64,000 nucleotides of DNA from Rossellomorea sp. AcN35-11 (GTDB lineage Bacteria; Bacillota; Bacilli; Bacillales; Bacillaceae_B). A program made the position numbers and the translations under genes. The notes beneath the pieces are model-generated. The model was not told where the DNA came from, searched no databases, and saw only the letters and a list, made by a program, of their open reading frames with translations. Positions 17,540 to 33,273 of this stretch are shown in pieces. The stretch's first letter is position 1. Each line of letters begins with the position of its first letter. The stretch lies in assembly GCA_030388825.1 (NCBI GenBank), contig CP128835.1, forward strand, positions 837,501 to 901,500, written 5' to 3'.

Positions 17540-17905
17540 TTATTTTTTCTTGTTAGCTACAGTCTTACGAGGACCTTTACGTGTACGAGCATTGTTCTTC
17601 GTATGTTGTCCACGAACAGGTAGTCCACGACGGTGACGAAGACCGCGGTATGAACCGATTTCCATAAGACGTTTGATGTTTAGAGAGATCTCACGACGAA
17701 GATCACCTTCAACTTTTAATTTATCAACGATATCACGGATCTTCCCTAACTCGTCGTCAGTAAGATCGCGAACGCGAGTATCCTCAGATACACCAGCTTC
17801 AGATAAAATTTTCGCTGCAGTATTTTTACCAATACCGTAGATGTATGTTAATGAAATGACAACACGTTTGTCACGTGGAATGTCTACACCAGCAATACGT
17901 GCCAT
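17540..17905 (-). CDS. rpsM: 30S ribosomal protein S13
   Basis: A 121-residue S13 located in the 30S head, near the bridge to L5. [19 protein letters not shown] and the helix-two-turn-helix [12 protein letters not shown] are typical. The basic tail [15 protein letters not shown] is intact. It follows rpmJ closely and starts behind AGGAGGTGC. Confidence 0.98.
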   Translation of the reverse strand: MARIAGVDIPRDKRVVISLTYIYGIGKNTAAKILSEAGVSEDTRVRDLTDDELGKIRDIVDKLKVEGDLRREISLNIKRLMEIGSYRGLRHRRGLPVRGQHTKNNARTRKGPRKTVANKKK

Positions 17906-17929
17906 AGTGATAGCGCACCTCCTTTAAGA

Positions 17930-18049
<120 letters not shown>

Positions 18050-18081
18050 CTAACCTCCTTAATAGTACGGAGTGCAATAGA

Positions 18082-18300
18082 TTATTTATAACGATAAGTG
18101 ATTCTACCACGAGTTAAGTCATACGGTGATAGTTCTACTGTTACCTTGTCACCAGGTAGGATACGAATGAAATGCATACGGATCTTTCCTGAAACATGTG
18201 CCAGTACTGTATGACCATTTTCTAATTCTACCTTAAACATCGCATTGGGCAAAGTCTCAGCGACCTTACCTTCAACTTCAATTACATCATCCTTAGCCAT
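18082..18300 (-). CDS. infA: Translation initiation factor IF-1
   Basis: The 72-residue OB-fold factor that binds the 30S A site during initiation. It starts [13 protein letters not shown] at 18300 and ends RGRITYRYK. Its start overlaps the end of the KOW protein gene by 8 bases, suggesting translational coupling. A longer upstream start is possible but extends into that gene without homology. Confidence 0.97.
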   Translation of the reverse strand: MAKDDVIEVEGKVAETLPNAMFKVELENGHTVLAHVSGKIRMHFIRILPGDKVTVELSPYDLTRGRITYRYK

Positions 18301-18631
18301 CGAGCATGTCTCCCTTCTTCTCATCATTTAACACTTCATTAACAAACTTTGAAACAGCATAGCGCAGTTTACCGTTCGTTACTCTGCCTGATTCTATAAT
18401 ACTGTTTTGAACTTCTGGAGAAACATAGTCACACAAGTGAAGATGAGCGATGTTCTTTCGCTTGGCGCGATCAAATTTCCGTCTATCTCCATCTGCTATG
18501 AGTACAAAACGTTCATCCAATTGCTGAACAACGACCGAATAGTTTCCTGTTTCTCTCCCTTTAAGGGTTTGAACAATCTGACCTAACTTCGGAACCGTCG
18601 AATCTGACTCGATCAATCCAATCACCTTCAC
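18293..18631 (-). CDS. KOW-domain RNA-binding protein (YbzG-like)
   Basis: A 112-residue product with an N-terminal KOW-type segment ([20 protein letters not shown]), followed by basic sequence. Such a gene commonly lies between map and infA in Bacillaceae and is described as an L14e-like or KOW-domain RNA-binding protein. Its exact role is unknown. It abuts map directly and overlaps infA. Confidence 0.85.
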   Translation of the reverse strand: MKVIGLIESDSTVPKLGQIVQTLKGRETGNYSVVVQQLDERFVLIADGDRRKFDRAKRKNIAHLHLCDYVSPEVQNSIIESGRVTNGKLRYAVSKFVNEVLNDEKKGDMLDG

Positions 18632-19377
18632 TTAGGCTTTCGTCAATATCTCATAGCCGTCTTCAGTAATTGCAATCGTGTGTTCAAAGTGCGCACACAT
18701 TTTATCATCTACTGTGACGACTGTCCAGTTATCTGATAACGTTCTAACATATCGACTACCTGCATTAACCATTGGTTCAATAGCCAGTACCATGCCAGGC
18801 TTTAAACGCGGACCTTTGTTGGGTGGTCCATAATGAGGGATTTGAGGGTCCTCATGTAAGTCTTGACCAACTCCGTGTCCCACATACTCTCGAACGATAG
18901 AAAAGCCATTGGCTTCAACAAAGCTTTGTATACTGTGAGAGATATTCGACAGACGCTCGCCTGGTTTAGCTTCCTTAAGTCCGAGGAATAATGATTCCTC
19001 TGTAACATCCAGAAGCCTCTGGGTTTCATCATCTATTGTTCCAACAGGATACGTCCAAGCTGAGTCACCGTGATAACCATTATACTTAGCACCGATATCG
19101 ATACTGATTATATCGCCATCCTTCAAAACCCGATCGCCTGGAATTCCATGTACCAACTCATTGTTGACTGAAGCACAGATGCTGCCACGAAACCCATTAT
19201 ACCCTTTAAAAGATGGAATTGCATCATGTTTACGAATGAATCTTTCAGCAATTGCATCCAGTTCCTTCGTAGATATTCCCGGAGAAATATACTTTTGCAA
19301 TTCCGCATGAGTTAATGCCACAATCTTTCCAGCTTGCCGCATAATCTCAATCTCTCTCGGAGTCTTAGAAATGATCA

Positions 19378-19378
<1 letters not shown>
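18632..19378 (-). CDS. map: Methionine aminopeptidase type I
   Basis: Removes initiator Met from nascent proteins. It is a 248-residue type I enzyme with the metal ligands in the motifs [18 protein letters not shown] (two Asp), [12 protein letters not shown] (His), and LAIEPM and FEHTIAI (two Glu). It overlaps the adk stop by one base, so adk-map are coupled; secretion (secY), adenylate balance and N-terminal processing share this operon. Confidence 0.97.
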
Positions 19379-20049
<671 letters not shown>

Positions 20050-20091
20050 CTATAAAATGGTTTCAGGAACAGGACGTTCCCGAAAACCCTC

Positions 20092-21385
20092 TTATTTAAT
20101 GAATCCTTTGTAGTGACGTTTCACTAACTGTGCTTCCAGTTGCTTCATTGTTTCAAGTGCAACACCTACTACGATGAGTAGACTTGTTCCACCAATTTGT
20201 GGCTGCAGGCGGTAATCCTGCAAAGTTAATGAAGAAAACAGGAAGAATCGAGATAACAGCTAAGAAAATGGCCCCAACAAATGTTAGACGATACAGAACG
20301 CGAGTGAGATACTCTTGTGTGGTTTTACCTGGACGGATACCAGGGATATATCCACCTTGCTTCTTCAAGTTTTCAGCCATTTGTTCTGGATTCACTTGAA
20401 TGAAAGCATAGAAATACGTAAAGGCAACGATCAGAGCTACATAGATGATCATACCAACTGGTTTAGTGTAATCAAAAATGTACTGAATTGTACTTGTCAC
20501 ATCATTTTCTCCAAAGAAGGATGAAATGGTTTGTGGTGTGATAATGAAAGATATCGCAAAGATAACTGGAATTACACCTGCAGCATTCACCTTTAATGGA
20601 AGATGAGTTGATTGTCCACCAACCGGACTACGCCCCACAAGACGTTTTGCATATTGAATCGGAATTTTACGAAGTGCTTGTTGAATGAACACAACACCAA
20701 CTACGATTGCAATAACTGCTAAAACAAGAAGTGCAAGAACCACAATTCGAAGGAAGAGTTGTTCTCCGGCCCCCTCGATTTGTTGAGCATAGATTTGGTT
20801 AACAGTGTTAGGGATTGCGGCAACGATACCTGCAAAGATCAGGATCGAGATACCATTCCCAACACCTTTAGCCGTGATTTGTTCACCCAACCACATAAGA
20901 AAAGCCGTACCAGCGGTTAATACTAACGCGATCAGAAGGTACGTACTGACTCCAGGGCTTTGAATAAGCATTCCACCGTAAATTCGATTGAAGCCGTAGG
21001 ACATACCTAAAGCTTGAATGAATCCTAAACCGATAGTGAAATATCGTGTGAACTGAGCTAACTTACGGCGACCGACTTCACCTTGCTTAGACCACTCTGT
21101 AAACTTCGGAACAACATCCATTTGAAGAAGTTGCACGATGATTGAAGCAGTGATGTAAGGCATGATCCCCATCGCGAAGATGGAGAAGTTTTGAAGGGCA
21201 CCGCCACCAAATGTATTCAGGAACCCGAGAATTCCTGCCTGGTCTTGCATTTTCAAGACATCAGCGTCTACGTTTGGTACCGGAATGAAGGTACCAAGAC
21301 GAAAGACAATTAACATTAGAAGGGTGAAAATAATTTTGTTTCTTATATCACCCACGCGCATAAAATTGGAGACAGTTTGAAACAT
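20092..21385 (-). CDS. secY: Protein translocase subunit SecY; single-base insertion in this assembly
   Basis: The channel subunit of the Sec translocon with ten membrane spans. The first 400 residues are normal. At about 20200 one extra base shifts the frame. Removing it restores [20 protein letters not shown] and the end RHYKGFIK with the stop at 20092, giving the expected 430 residues. SecY is essential, so an assembly error is far more likely than a real mutation. Confidence 0.95.
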
Positions 21386-21825
21386 TAGATCACCTCGGAT
21401 GTACCGCCAGCAGCTTCGATAGCTTCTTTAGCAGTGGTTGAGAATTTGTGTGCTTTTACTGTAAGCTTTTTCTCGATTGAACCTTTACCAAGAATCTTAA
21501 TTCCTGCTTTTTCGTTACTCACTACACCAACTTCAACAAGTAGGGCTGGAGTAACTTCTGTACCATCTTCGAAGCGATTCAATACGTCAAGGTTGACGAT
21601 TGCATACTCTTTACGATTGATGTTCGTGAATCCACGTTTCGGTAAACGTTGGAACAATGGAGTTTGACCACCTTCAAAGCCAGGACGAGTTCCGCCACCT
21701 GAACGGGCGTTTTGACCTTTGTGACCTTTACCTGCAGTCTTTCCATTACCTGAACCAATACCACGTCCTACGCGATTGCGGACTTTACGTGAACCTTCTG
21801 TAGGCTTTAACTCATGTAATTTCAT
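21385..21825 (-). CDS. rplO: 50S ribosomal protein L15
   Basis: A 146-residue L15, a late-assembly 50S protein. The Gly/Arg-rich N-terminus ([19 protein letters not shown]) and [13 protein letters not shown] are characteristic. Its stop overlaps the secY start by one base. Confidence 0.98.
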   Translation of the reverse strand: MKLHELKPTEGSRKVRNRVGRGIGSGNGKTAGKGHKGQNARSGGGTRPGFEGGQTPLFQRLPKRGFTNINRKEYAIVNLDVLNRFEDGTEVTPALLVEVGVVSNEKAGIKILGKGSIEKKLTVKAHKFSTTAKEAIEAAGGTSEVI

Positions 21826-21857
21826 GTCGGCACCTCCTTTTTTTTAAGCGTTAAGAA

Positions 21858-22040
21858 TTATTTTTCAGTTACTGTAACAAGGTGAGCAACTTTGTTGATC
21901 ATACCGCGGATTGCAGCATTATCTTGTTGTTCAACTGTTTGGTGCATTTTGCGAAGTCCCAAAGCTTCAACCGTTTTGCGTTGATCTTGAGGACGGCCAA
22001 TGATGCTGCGAGTGAGGGTAATTTCTAGTTTGTTAGCCAT
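21858..22040 (-). CDS. rpmD: 50S ribosomal protein L30
   Basis: A 60-residue L30 with [20 protein letters not shown] and the conserved [11 protein letters not shown]. It lies between rpsE and rplO in spc operon order. Confidence 0.97.
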   Translation of the reverse strand: MANKLEITLTRSIIGRPQDQRKTVEALGLRKMHQTVEQQDNAAIRGMINKVAHLVTVTEK

Positions 22041-22053
22041 CGTTATCCCTCCC

Positions 22054-22554
22054 TTAACCTAAGATCTCTTCTACTGATTTACCACGCAGTTTCGCTACGT
22101 CTTCAGCACGCTTTAATTGTTTTAAACCTTCGATCGTTGCGCGAACCATGTTAATTGGAGTGTTAGATCCTAATGATTTAGATAGGATATCTTGAACACC
22201 AGCTAATTCAAGTACGGCACGAACAGGTCCACCGGCGATAATTCCTGTACCCGCAGAAGCAGGCTTGATCAGAATTTGACCAGCTCCAAATCGTCCAGTT
22301 ACTAGGTGAGGAGTTGTACCTTCAACCATAGGAACTTCAATTAGATTTTTCTTCGCATCTTCAATCGCTTTACGGATTGCATCAGGTACTTCTTGAGCTT
22401 TACCAGTTCCGAAGCCAACGTGACCGTTTTTGTCGCCTACTACTACAAGAGCAGCGAAACGGAAACGACGTCCACCTTTAACAACTTTCGCAACACGATT
22501 GATTGTAACTACGCGTTCTTCAAATTCTAGTTTACTTGGATCAATACGACGCAT
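22054..22554 (-). CDS. rpsE: 30S ribosomal protein S5
   Basis: A 166-residue S5 with an N-terminal double-stranded RNA-binding domain ([19 protein letters not shown]) and a C-terminal domain containing [20 protein letters not shown]5 shapes the mRNA entry channel and decoding fidelity. The spectinomycin-contact loop [10 protein letters not shown] is of wild type. Confidence 0.98.
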   Translation of the reverse strand: MRRIDPSKLEFEERVVTINRVAKVVKGGRRFRFAALVVVGDKNGHVGFGTGKAQEVPDAIRKAIEDAKKNLIEVPMVEGTTPHLVTGRFGAGQILIKPASAGTGIIAGGPVRAVLELAGVQDILSKSLGSNTPINMVRATIEGLKQLKRAEDVAKLRGKSVEEILG

Positions 22555-22578
22555 CTGGATTGTCCCTCCTTTTTTTTA

Positions 22579-22941
22579 TTAAAATTCTAAGCCGTTTTCA
22601 CGAGCTGCTTCAGCTAAAGCTTTGATACGGCCATGATATAAATATCCACCACGGTCAAATACTACAGATTTTAATCCTTTTTCTACTGCACGTTTCGCAA
22701 CTAGTTCTCCAACTTTCGCTGCTGCATCAGTAGTAGCAGAAGAGTCTAGATTGAAATCTTTATCTTGAGAAGATGCACTTACTAGAGTAACACCGTTCAT
22801 ATCATCGATAAGTTGAGCGTAGATATTTTTGTTAGAACGGAAAACGTTCAAACGAGGACGAGTTTCAGTTCCAGTAATTTTTGAACGGACACGGGCATGT
22901 CTTTTCTTACGTGTTTTGTTCTTATCTGGCTTAGTAATCAC
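22579..22941 (-). CDS. rplR: 50S ribosomal protein L18
   Basis: A 120-residue 5S rRNA-binding protein with [20 protein letters not shown] and the conserved C-terminus [20 protein letters not shown]. It is part of the 5S complex with L5. Confidence 0.98.
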   Translation of the reverse strand: MITKPDKNKTRKKRHARVRSKITGTETRPRLNVFRSNKNIYAQLIDDMNGVTLVSASSQDKDFNLDSSATTDAAAKVGELVAKRAVEKGLKSVVFDRGGYLYHGRIKALAEAARENGLEF

Positions 22942-22974
22942 CTACGGTCACTCCTTTCTTTTGCCTACGCGGCA

Positions 22975-23514
22975 TTATTTACCTGTTTTACCTTCTTTAC
23001 GACGAACATATTCACCTTCGTAGCGAATACCTTTTCCTTTATAAGGCTCAGGAGAGCGTACAGCACGAATGTTAGCAGCTAATGCTCCAACACGTTCTTT
23101 GTCGATACCTTTGATAGATATCTTTGTATTAGCAGGTACTTCGATCTCGATACCTTGTTCTGGCTCGATCTCAACTGGGTGAGAGTAACCAACGTTAAGT
23201 ACAAGCTTCGTACCTTGTTTTTGAGCACGGTAACCTACACCGACTAGCTCAAGATTTCTTTGGAATCCTTTAGATACACCTTCAACCATGTTCGCGATTA
23301 GGGCACGAGTTGTACCGTGTAACGCGCGGTGATCTTTTGCATCAGAAGGACGAGTAACTGTTGCTACGTTTCCTTCTAATTCTACTTTAATATCAGAATT
23401 GAATGTACGAGAAAGTTCCCCTTTAGGTCCTTTTACAGTTACAGTGTTATCTTCACCTACTGTTAGAGTAACGTCAGATGGAATTTCAATTGGTAGTTTT
23501 CCTACACGTGACAT
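22975..23514 (-). CDS. rplF: 50S ribosomal protein L6
   Basis: A 179-residue two-domain L6 at the factor-binding region. [16 protein letters not shown] starts it, and [17 protein letters not shown] is the C-terminal signature. Confidence 0.98.
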   Translation of the reverse strand: MSRVGKLPIEIPSDVTLTVGEDNTVTVKGPKGELSRTFNSDIKVELEGNVATVTRPSDAKDHRALHGTTRALIANMVEGVSKGFQRNLELVGVGYRAQKQGTKLVLNVGYSHPVEIEPEQGIEIEVPANTKISIKGIDKERVGALAANIRAVRSPEPYKGKGIRYEGEYVRRKEGKTGK

Positions 23515-23544
23515 CCTGTTGCACCTCCATTCATATAAAAAATA

Positions 23545-23943
23545 TTACCAAACGTAAGCTAGTACTTCTCCGCCTACTTGTTGAGCACGAGCTTCTTTAT
23601 CAGTTAATACACCTGCAGATGTAGAAACAAGCGCGATACCTAATCCGTTTAATACTTTTGGTACTTCTGTAGATTTTGCATATACACGTAAACCAGGTTT
23701 AGAGATACGCTTTAATCCAGTGATTACACGTTCGTTGTTTGCTCCATATTTTAAGAAGATGCGGATAACACCTTGCTTGTTGTCTTCCACATATTCAACG
23801 TCACGTACGAAACCTTCACGTTTAAGGATTTCTGCGATTTCTTTCTTGATGTTAGAAGCAGGAACTTCTAATCTTTCGTGACGAACCATGTTCGCATTAC
23901 GGATGCGTGTAAGCAAATCTGCAATTGGATCTGTCATTGTCAT
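23545..23943 (-). CDS. rpsH: 30S ribosomal protein S8
   Basis: A 132-residue S8 that binds the central domain of 16S r[19 protein letters not shown] near the start and [20 protein letters not shown] at the end are diagnostic. The start could be the second Met (two codons later). Confidence 0.98.
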   Translation of the reverse strand: MTMTDPIADLLTRIRNANMVRHERLEVPASNIKKEIAEILKREGFVRDVEYVEDNKQGVIRIFLKYGANNERVITGLKRISKPGLRVYAKSTEVPKVLNGLGIALVSTSAGVLTDKEARAQQVGGEVLAYVW

Positions 23944-23973
23944 AATAATTTACCTCCTTCCCAATATAGGGTA

Positions 23974-24183
<210 letters not shown>

Positions 24184-24723
24184 TTACTTTTGGAATGGCA
24201 TTCCGATTTGTGTCAATAATTCACGAGCTTCTTCGTCTGTGTTCGCAGTTGTTACGATTACGATATCCATACCGCGTACTTTAGACACTTTATCATAATC
24301 AATCTCAGGGAAAATCAATTGCTCTTTAACTCCTAATGTGTAGTTACCGCGACCGTCGAATGCTTTTTTAGAAACACCACGGAAGTCACGTACACGTGGA
24401 AGTGAAACAGAAATTAATTTATCTAAGAATTGGTACATACGCTCTCCGCGTAGAGTAACTTTTGCACCGATAGGCATACCTTCACGAAGACGGAAACCTG
24501 CGATAGATTTTTTAGCTTTTGTTACAACTGGCTTTTGACCAGTGATTTGAGTTAGTTCATCAACAGCTACATCAAGAGCTTTTGAGTTTTGAACTGCGTC
24601 ACCGATACCCATGTTGACTACGATCTTTTCAACTTTAGGTACTTCCATTACTGATTTGTAATTGAATTTGCTCACTAGAGCTGGACTGATTTCGCTTTGA
24701 AATTTTTCTTTTAGGCGGTTCAT
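24184..24723 (-). CDS. rplE: 50S ribosomal protein L5
   Basis: A 179-residue L5 of the 5S rRNA complex. [20 protein letters not shown] and [20 protein letters not shown] are typical. Confidence 0.98.
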   Translation of the reverse strand: MNRLKEKFQSEISPALVSKFNYKSVMEVPKVEKIVVNMGIGDAVQNSKALDVAVDELTQITGQKPVVTKAKKSIAGFRLREGMPIGAKVTLRGERMYQFLDKLISVSLPRVRDFRGVSKKAFDGRGNYTLGVKEQLIFPEIDYDKVSKVRGMDIVIVTTANTDEEARELLTQIGMPFQK

Positions 24724-24749
24724 TCAGAATACCTCCCTTCTTAATCGTA

Positions 24750-25060
24750 CTATTTATCTAGAACTTCACCTGATTTTTTTGCTACACGTACTTTTTGCCG
24801 TCTTCTGTCTTATAACCTACACGAGTTGGTTCGTTAGATTTAGGATCTAGAAGCATGACATTTGATACATGGATAGATGCTTCTTGGCTGATGATTCCGC
24901 CTTGCGGGTTCATCTGTGAAGGCTTAGCGTGTTTTTTCACTACGTTGATTCCTTCAACCAGCACTCGGTCTTTCTTAGGGAATGCAGCAAGAACAACACC
25001 TGTTTTGCCTTTATCTTTCCCAGTAATGACCATTACTTTATCGCCTTTTTTTACATGCAT
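24750..25060 (-). CDS. rplX: 50S ribosomal protein L24; single-base deletion in this assembly
   Basis: L24 initiates 50S assembly and carries an N-terminal KOW motif ([20 protein letters not shown]). I use the start at 25060, just after AAGGAGGTG. The frame is lost at T5 24792-24796. Adding one base back gives [15 protein letters not shown] and the stop at 24750, the normal L24 end. It is an indel error of deletion type, unlike the insertions elsewhere. Confidence 0.94.
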
Positions 25061-25099
25061 TTCATCGCACCTCCTTGAATGGGCCAATGCTAATATCTA

Positions 25100-25776
<677 letters not shown>

Positions 25777-25796
25777 TTAAGCAAACCTCCTCTCAA

Positions 25797-27083
<1,287 letters not shown>

Positions 27084-27086
27084 AGC

Positions 27087-27428
27087 TTATCCCTCCTTCT
27101 TTTCTGATACGACAAGTGTAATGTGACTTGTACGTTTGTTGATTTGACTTGCACGTCCCATCGCACGAGGACGGAAACGTTTAAGTGTTGGTCCTTCATT
27201 TACATAAGCCTCAGTTACCACTAGGCTATTAATATCCATGTCAAAGTTGTGCTCTGCGTTCGCAATAGCAGACTTAAGTACTTTTTCGATTACTGGTGAA
27301 GCTGCTTTAGGTGTGTGCTTTAAGATAGCAACCGCTTCTCCAACTTGCTTACCTCGGATTAGATCAACGACTAAACGTACTTTACGAGGAGCAATACGTA
27401 CTGTTCTTGCAACAGCTTTTGCTTGCAT
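27087..27428 (-). CDS. rplV: 50S ribosomal protein L22
   Basis: A 113-residue L22 with its tunnel-lining beta hairpin ([20 protein letters not shown]) intact. It is preceded by rpsS and followed by rpsC. Confidence 0.98.
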   Translation of the reverse strand: MQAKAVARTVRIAPRKVRLVVDLIRGKQVGEAVAILKHTPKAASPVIEKVLKSAIANAEHNFDMDINSLVVTEAYVNEGPTLKRFRPRAMGRASQINKRTSHITLVVSEKKEG

Positions 27429-27447
27429 TAGGATACCCTCCTCTCAA

Positions 27448-27726
27448 TTAGCGTCTTGTTTTCTTATCATCACTTGCATGACCTTTGTAAGTACGAGATG
27501 GTGCAAATTCACCAAGCTTGTGTCCTACCATGTCTTCAGTGACGTATACAGGTACATGTTTACGACCATCGTAAACTGCGATAGTGTGACCGATGAATGC
27601 TGGGAAGATCGTTGAGCGACGAGACCAAGTTTTAACAACTTGTTTGCCTTCAGTTTCGTTCAATTTCTCGATCTTATTCATTAAATGATCATCAACAAAA
27701 GGTCCTTTTTTTAAGCTACGACCCAT
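27448..27726 (-). CDS. rpsS: 30S ribosomal protein S19
   Basis: A 92-residue S19 of the 30S head: [20 protein letters not shown] and [14 protein letters not shown] core (here [20 protein letters not shown]). Confidence 0.98.
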   Translation of the reverse strand: MGRSLKKGPFVDDHLMNKIEKLNETEGKQVVKTWSRRSTIFPAFIGHTIAVYDGRKHVPVYVTEDMVGHKLGEFAPSRTYKGHASDDKKTRR

Positions 27727-27786
27727 GTTTGAACCTCCCTTCGTGATTGATCTACGGCTCTTTTAAGGAACCGTAGTACAATCCCG

Positions 27787-28638
<852 letters not shown>

Positions 28639-28648
28639 TTAAAAGATT

Positions 28649-28933
28649 TTATACTTCAAAGAATTCGATTTCTTTACTATCAGCAGTAAGCTTAACGATA
28701 GCTTTACGACGCTTGTTCGTGTAACCAGCGTGTTTACCCATACGTTTGAACTTACCTTTGTAGTTCATGATGTTGACTTTATCTACTTTCACGTCGAAGA
28801 TTTCTTCAACAGCGTCTTTTACTTGAGTTTTGTTCGCTCTAGTATCAACTTCGAAAGTGTATTTTTTCTCAGACATAAGATCAGTTGAAGCCTCTGTAAT
28901 TACGGGGCGCTTAATGATTTCACGTACATCCAT
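28649..28933 (-). CDS. rplW: 50S ribosomal protein L23
   Basis: A 94-residue L23, the docking site for trigger factor and SRP at the tunnel exit. Its start codon overlaps the rplD stop by one base. Confidence 0.98.
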   Translation of the reverse strand: MDVREIIKRPVITEASTDLMSEKKYTFEVDTRANKTQVKDAVEEIFDVKVDKVNIMNYKGKFKRMGKHAGYTNKRRKAIVKLTADSKEIEFFEV

Positions 28934-29556
28934 TATGCGAGCACCTCCTCTACTTTTTCAACAGCTGATTTAGTCATCACTAGTTTGTCGTGTCCTAATA
29001 CGTCCAGAACGCTGATTCCGTCAGCTGGTACAACAGTCACACCAGGGATGTTACGAGCTGAAAGTGCTACGTTTTCGTCAAGACCGTCTGTGATAACTAA
29101 TGTTTTAGAATCAACAGATAGACCTTTTAGAACGTTGGCAAATTCTTTTGTTTTAGGAGCATCGAATGATAATGCTTCTAATACTAAGATGTTTTCTTCT
29201 ACTACTTTAGAAGAAAGTGCAGATTTGATCGCTAAGCGACGAACTTTCTTAGGAAGTTTGTAGCTGTAGCTGCGTGGAACTGGTCCAAATACAGTACCAC
29301 CACCGCGCCATTGTGGAGAACGGATTGACCCTTGACGAGCACGGCCTGTTCCTTTTTGACGCCATGGCTTACGCCCACCGCCACGTACTTCAGAACGATT
29401 TTTTACTTTGTGATTACCTTGACGTAAAGAAGCTCTTTGCATCACAACTGCTTCAAACATTACGTGTTTGTTTGGTTCGATACCAAAAACAGTGTCATTA
29501 AGTTCGATATCTCCAACTTTAGAACCGCTTTGGTTAAATAATGCTACTTTCGGCAT
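28933..29556 (-). CDS. rplD: 50S ribosomal protein L4
   Basis: A 207-residue L4 with the tunnel loop [19 protein letters not shown] intact (the site of macrolide-resistance changes in other bacteria is unaltered). Confidence 0.98.
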   Translation of the reverse strand: MPKVALFNQSGSKVGDIELNDTVFGIEPNKHVMFEAVVMQRASLRQGNHKVKNRSEVRGGGRKPWRQKGTGRARQGSIRSPQWRGGGTVFGPVPRSYSYKLPKKVRRLAIKSALSSKVVEENILVLEALSFDAPKTKEFANVLKGLSVDSKTLVITDGLDENVALSARNIPGVTVVPADGISVLDVLGHDKLVMTKSAVEKVEEVLA

Positions 29557-29586
29557 TCTTGTTTCCTCCTTTCTTGAAAAGTTCTA

Positions 29587-30216
29587 TTAGTTTGCTTTAA
29601 CAGCTGACTTTACTTTGATTAATTGTTTCTTAGGTCCAGGTACATTACCTTTAACTAAGATAAGGTTGCGCTCAGCATCTACTTTTACAATTTCAAGGTT
29701 TTGAATTGTAATTTGCTCTCCGCCCATACGTCCAGGTAATAGTTTACCTTTGAATACACGGTTTGGATCAACAGGACCCATTGAACCAGGACGACGGTGG
29801 TAACGAGAACCGTGAGACATTGGTCCGCGAGATTGGTTGTGACGCTTGATAGCACCTTGGAAACCTTTACCTTTTGATACTCCTGTTACATCTACGATTT
29901 CGCCTGCAGCGAAAATATCAACTTTGACTTCTTGACCAACTTCGTACTCTTCTACGTTTACACCGCGGATTTCACGGATGAAGCGCTTAGGAGCAGTTTC
30001 AGCTTTAGCAACGTGGCCTCTCTCTGGTTTGTTAGAAAGCTTTTCACGTTTGTCTTCAAAACCTACTTGGATCGCTTCATAGCCATCAACATCGATAGAT
30101 TTCTTTTGAAGCACAACGTTTTGAGCAGCTTCGATAACAGTTACAGGGATAAGATCACCGTTTTCAGCGAAAACTTGAGTCATACCGATCTTTCTTCCTA
30201 AGATTCCTTTGGTCAT
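29587..30216 (-). CDS. rplC: 50S ribosomal protein L3
   Basis: A 209-residue L3 that reaches the peptidyl transferase centre. [20 protein letters not shown] and the loop [20 protein letters not shown] are typical. Confidence 0.98.
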   Translation of the reverse strand: MTKGILGRKIGMTQVFAENGDLIPVTVIEAAQNVVLQKKSIDVDGYEAIQVGFEDKREKLSNKPERGHVAKAETAPKRFIREIRGVNVEEYEVGQEVKVDIFAAGEIVDVTGVSKGKGFQGAIKRHNQSRGPMSHGSRYHRRPGSMGPVDPNRVFKGKLLPGRMGGEQITIQNLEIVKVDAERNLILVKGNVPGPKKQLIKVKSAVKAN

Positions 30217-30251
30217 AAGTCACACCTCCTAATAATTATGGTTTTTATGAA

Positions 30252-30866
<615 letters not shown>

Positions 30867-30890
30867 TTATCTTTTGATGAGTAACTGCAT

Positions 30891-31016
30891 GTTGATTTCC
30901 ACTGCAGGCAGCTCGCTTTCCGCGGGGTGGGCGGTGAGCCTCCTCGGCTTTGCCTGCGGGGTCTCACCTGTCCCACGTTTCCCGCAGGAGTCGAGCTGCC
31001 TTCCGTTACAATCAAC
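30891..31016. repeat. Large palindromic repeat, copy 1 (inverted)
   Basis: Bounded by GTTGAT and ATCAAC, GC-rich inside, with GAGCCTCCTCGG and CTGCGGGGTCTCACCT. It is the opposite orientation of the same family as at 31301-31470 and 31646-31815. It resembles the dispersed GC-rich palindromic repeats common in Bacillaceae intergenic regions. Confidence 0.7.
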
Positions 31017-31156
31017 AATGGGTTATTTAAGTCACTGTTGTATGGGGAGTACTTGTCTTAATTGTATATCAGGGCAGAAAGCATGAATGTAGTCTTTAAC
31101 TTCATTGATATTTACTTAAAGTATCTTGAATCCCTTTATATATAGAAGAAAGTCGA

Positions 31157-31184
31157 AAACCTCTACACCTTTGTTGGGTGTAGG
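31157..31184. other. Hairpin in the otherwise empty interval 31022-31300
   Basis: AAACCTCTACACC and GGTGTAGGTTT form a stem with a 2-base bulge. The U-tract after it is weak on both strands. I see no gene in 31022-31300. Confidence 0.35.
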
Positions 31185-31300
31185 TTTGTTCATACTCACT
31201 ATCCAACTTGAAATTGGAGTATGAGATTTTAGCCCTAGAATTGCACGAACTTTTATTCTAGGTTTTCTGATCAATATCAAAAGTGATATATCTTTTTGAT

Positions 31301-31470
31301 ATATTCAGGGCACATATTGAAATTTTAGCAGTCTCTAGCTGTTGATCAGAGTGGAAGACGGAGACTCCTGCGGGAAAAGCGGAATAGGTGAGACCCCGCA
31401 GGAGCGTAGCGACGAGGAGGCTCGCCTTCCGCCCGAGGAAAGCGGAGTCTTCCACGGAGATCAACAGCGG
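31301..31470. repeat. Large palindromic repeat, copy 2
   Basis: Starts ATATTCAGGGCAC and contains a long imperfect palindrome from TGTTGATC to GATCAACA, with GAGACCCCGCAGGAGCG and GAGGAGGCTCGCC inside. It is a direct duplicate of 31646-31815 at high identity. Confidence 0.8.
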
Positions 31471-31645
31471 TGTAGGAATCCTATCCCGTATTGAGCATAT
31501 ATATAATTCACTTTCACTCAGCTGATTCGCCCATAGAAAATTACACACATAAAAAATAATTACCTACTATTTCAGCCTGAGTCATGTACGGTCTTTTATT
31601 CAAGTCTCTATTCTAAATATTGAATTCGACAAAGGTTTGTAAAAT

Positions 31646-31815
31646 ATATTCAGGGCACTTAATGGAAATCTTGCAGTCTCCAGCTGTTGATCGGAGTGCA
31701 AGACGGAGACTCCTTCGGGAAAGCGAAATAGGTGAGACCCCGCAGGAGCGCAAGCGACGAGGAGGCTCGCCTTTCGCCCGAGGAAAGCGGAGTCTTGCAC
31801 GGAGAGCAACAGCGG
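31646..31815. repeat. Large palindromic repeat, copy 3
   Basis: Same unit and orientation as 31301-31470, 345 bases further on. The 175 bases between the copies hold no gene I can support. Nothing codes for a transposase nearby. Confidence 0.8.
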
Positions 31816-31907
31816 CATTGAAAAATTGATTTTTATATCGTCCTTTGGTTTATATGTATATCGTTCTGTCACAGGTAGAAACTCTCTACTTTAAAAAAAT
31901 GAACACA

Positions 31908-31940
31908 AAAAAACAGGTGGACATGATGTCCACCTGTTTT
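31908..31940 (-). terminator. tuf terminator
   Basis: Perfect stem AAAACAGGTGGACAT with ATGTCCACCTGTTTT, followed by a U-rich run on the minus strand. It lies 14 bases after the tuf stop. Confidence 0.9.
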
Positions 31941-31953
31941 GATATCAATGAAA

Positions 31954-33144
31954 TTACTCAGTGATTGTAGCTACTACTCCAGCACCTACAGTACGTCCAC
32001 CCTCACGGATAGAGAACTTAGTACCTTCTTCGATAGCGATTGGAGCGATAAGCTCAACAGTCATTTCGATGTTATCGCCAGGCATAACCATTTCTACACC
32101 TTCAGGAAGGTTACAGATACCAGTTACGTCAGTTGTACGGAAGTAGAACTGTGGGCGGTAGTTAGTGAAGAATGGAGTGTGACGTCCACCTTCTTCTTTA
32201 GAAAGAACATAAACCTCAGCTTTGAACTTTGTGTGTGGAGTGATTGTACCTGGCTTAGCAAGTACTTGTCCACGTTGGATATCTTCACGAGCTACACCAC
32301 GAAGTAGTGCACCGATGTTGTCTCCAGCTTCTGCATAGTCAAGAAGCTTACGGAACATTTCTACACCTGTTACAGTAGTAGATTTTGGCTCTTCAGAAAG
32401 ACCGATGATGTCGATAGTGTCTCCAACTTTAACTTGTCCACGCTCAACACGACCTGTAGCAACTGTTCCACGACCTGTGATTGAGAATACGTCCTCAACA
32501 GGCATCATGAATGGCTTGTCAGTGTCACGCTCTGGAGTTGGGATGTAGCTATCTACAGCTTCCATAAGTTCGAAGATTTTCGCTTCCCACTCAGCATCTC
32601 CTTCAAGAGCTTTAAGAGCAGAACCTTTGATTACTGGTACGTCATCGCCAGGGAAATCGTACTCAGAAAGAAGGTCACGTACTTCCATTTCTACTAATTC
32701 AAGAAGCTCTTCGTCGTCTACCATGTCACATTTGTTCATGAATACAACTAGGTATGGAACACCTACTTGACGAGAAAGAAGGATGTGCTCACGAGTTTGT
32801 GGCATTGGGCCGTCAGCAGCAGATACTACTAGGATTCCACCATCCATTTGTGCAGCACCAGTGATCATGTTTTTAACATAGTCAGCGTGTCCTGGGCAGT
32901 CAACGTGTGCATAGTGACGAGTATCAGTTTCGTACTCAACGTGTGCAGTAGAGATAGTGATTCCACGCTCTCTTTCTTCTGGAGCACCGTCGATTTGGTC
33001 ATATGCCATTGCAGTTCCACGACCATACTTCTTGTGAAGTGTAGTTGTAATTGCAGCAGTTAGAGTTGTTTTACCGTGGTCAACGTGACCGATTGTACCG
33101 ATATTCGCATGTTGCTTGGAACGATCAAATTTTTCCTTACCCAT
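31954..33144 (-). CDS. tuf: Elongation factor Tu
   Basis: A 396-residue GTPase that delivers aminoacyl-tRNA. G1 [11 protein letters not shown]2 region RGITI, G3 DCPGHADY, and G4 NKCD are present. It is the last gene of the rpsL-rpsG-fusA-tuf group and is followed by a terminator and repeat-rich sequence before the S10 operon. Confidence 0.99.
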   Translation of the reverse strand: MGKEKFDRSKQHANIGTIGHVDHGKTTLTAAITTTLHKKYGRGTAMAYDQIDGAPEERERGITISTAHVEYETDTRHYAHVDCPGHADYVKNMITGAAQMDGGILVVSAADGPMPQTREHILLSRQVGVPYLVVFMNKCDMVDDEELLELVEMEVRDLLSEYDFPGDDVPVIKGSALKALEGDAEWEAKIFELMEAVDSYIPTPERDTDKPFMMPVEDVFSITGRGTVATGRVERGQVKVGDTIDIIGLSEEPKSTTVTGVEMFRKLLDYAEAGDNIGALLRGVAREDIQRGQVLAKPGTITPHTKFKAEVYVLSKEEGGRHTPFFTNYRPQFYFRTTDVTGICNLPEGVEMVMPGDNIEMTVELIAPIAIEEGTKFSIREGGRTVGAGVVATITE

Positions 33145-33273
33145 TTGAAAATCCTCCTTTGATTTTAAAGAAAATAAGTATATTTGTTAGGCTGATTCAG
33201 AGGGGGATAAATCCACCTCTGATACAGTAATGCTTACAATAGTATTTATACTTTATTAAAGGGAATAAATCAA

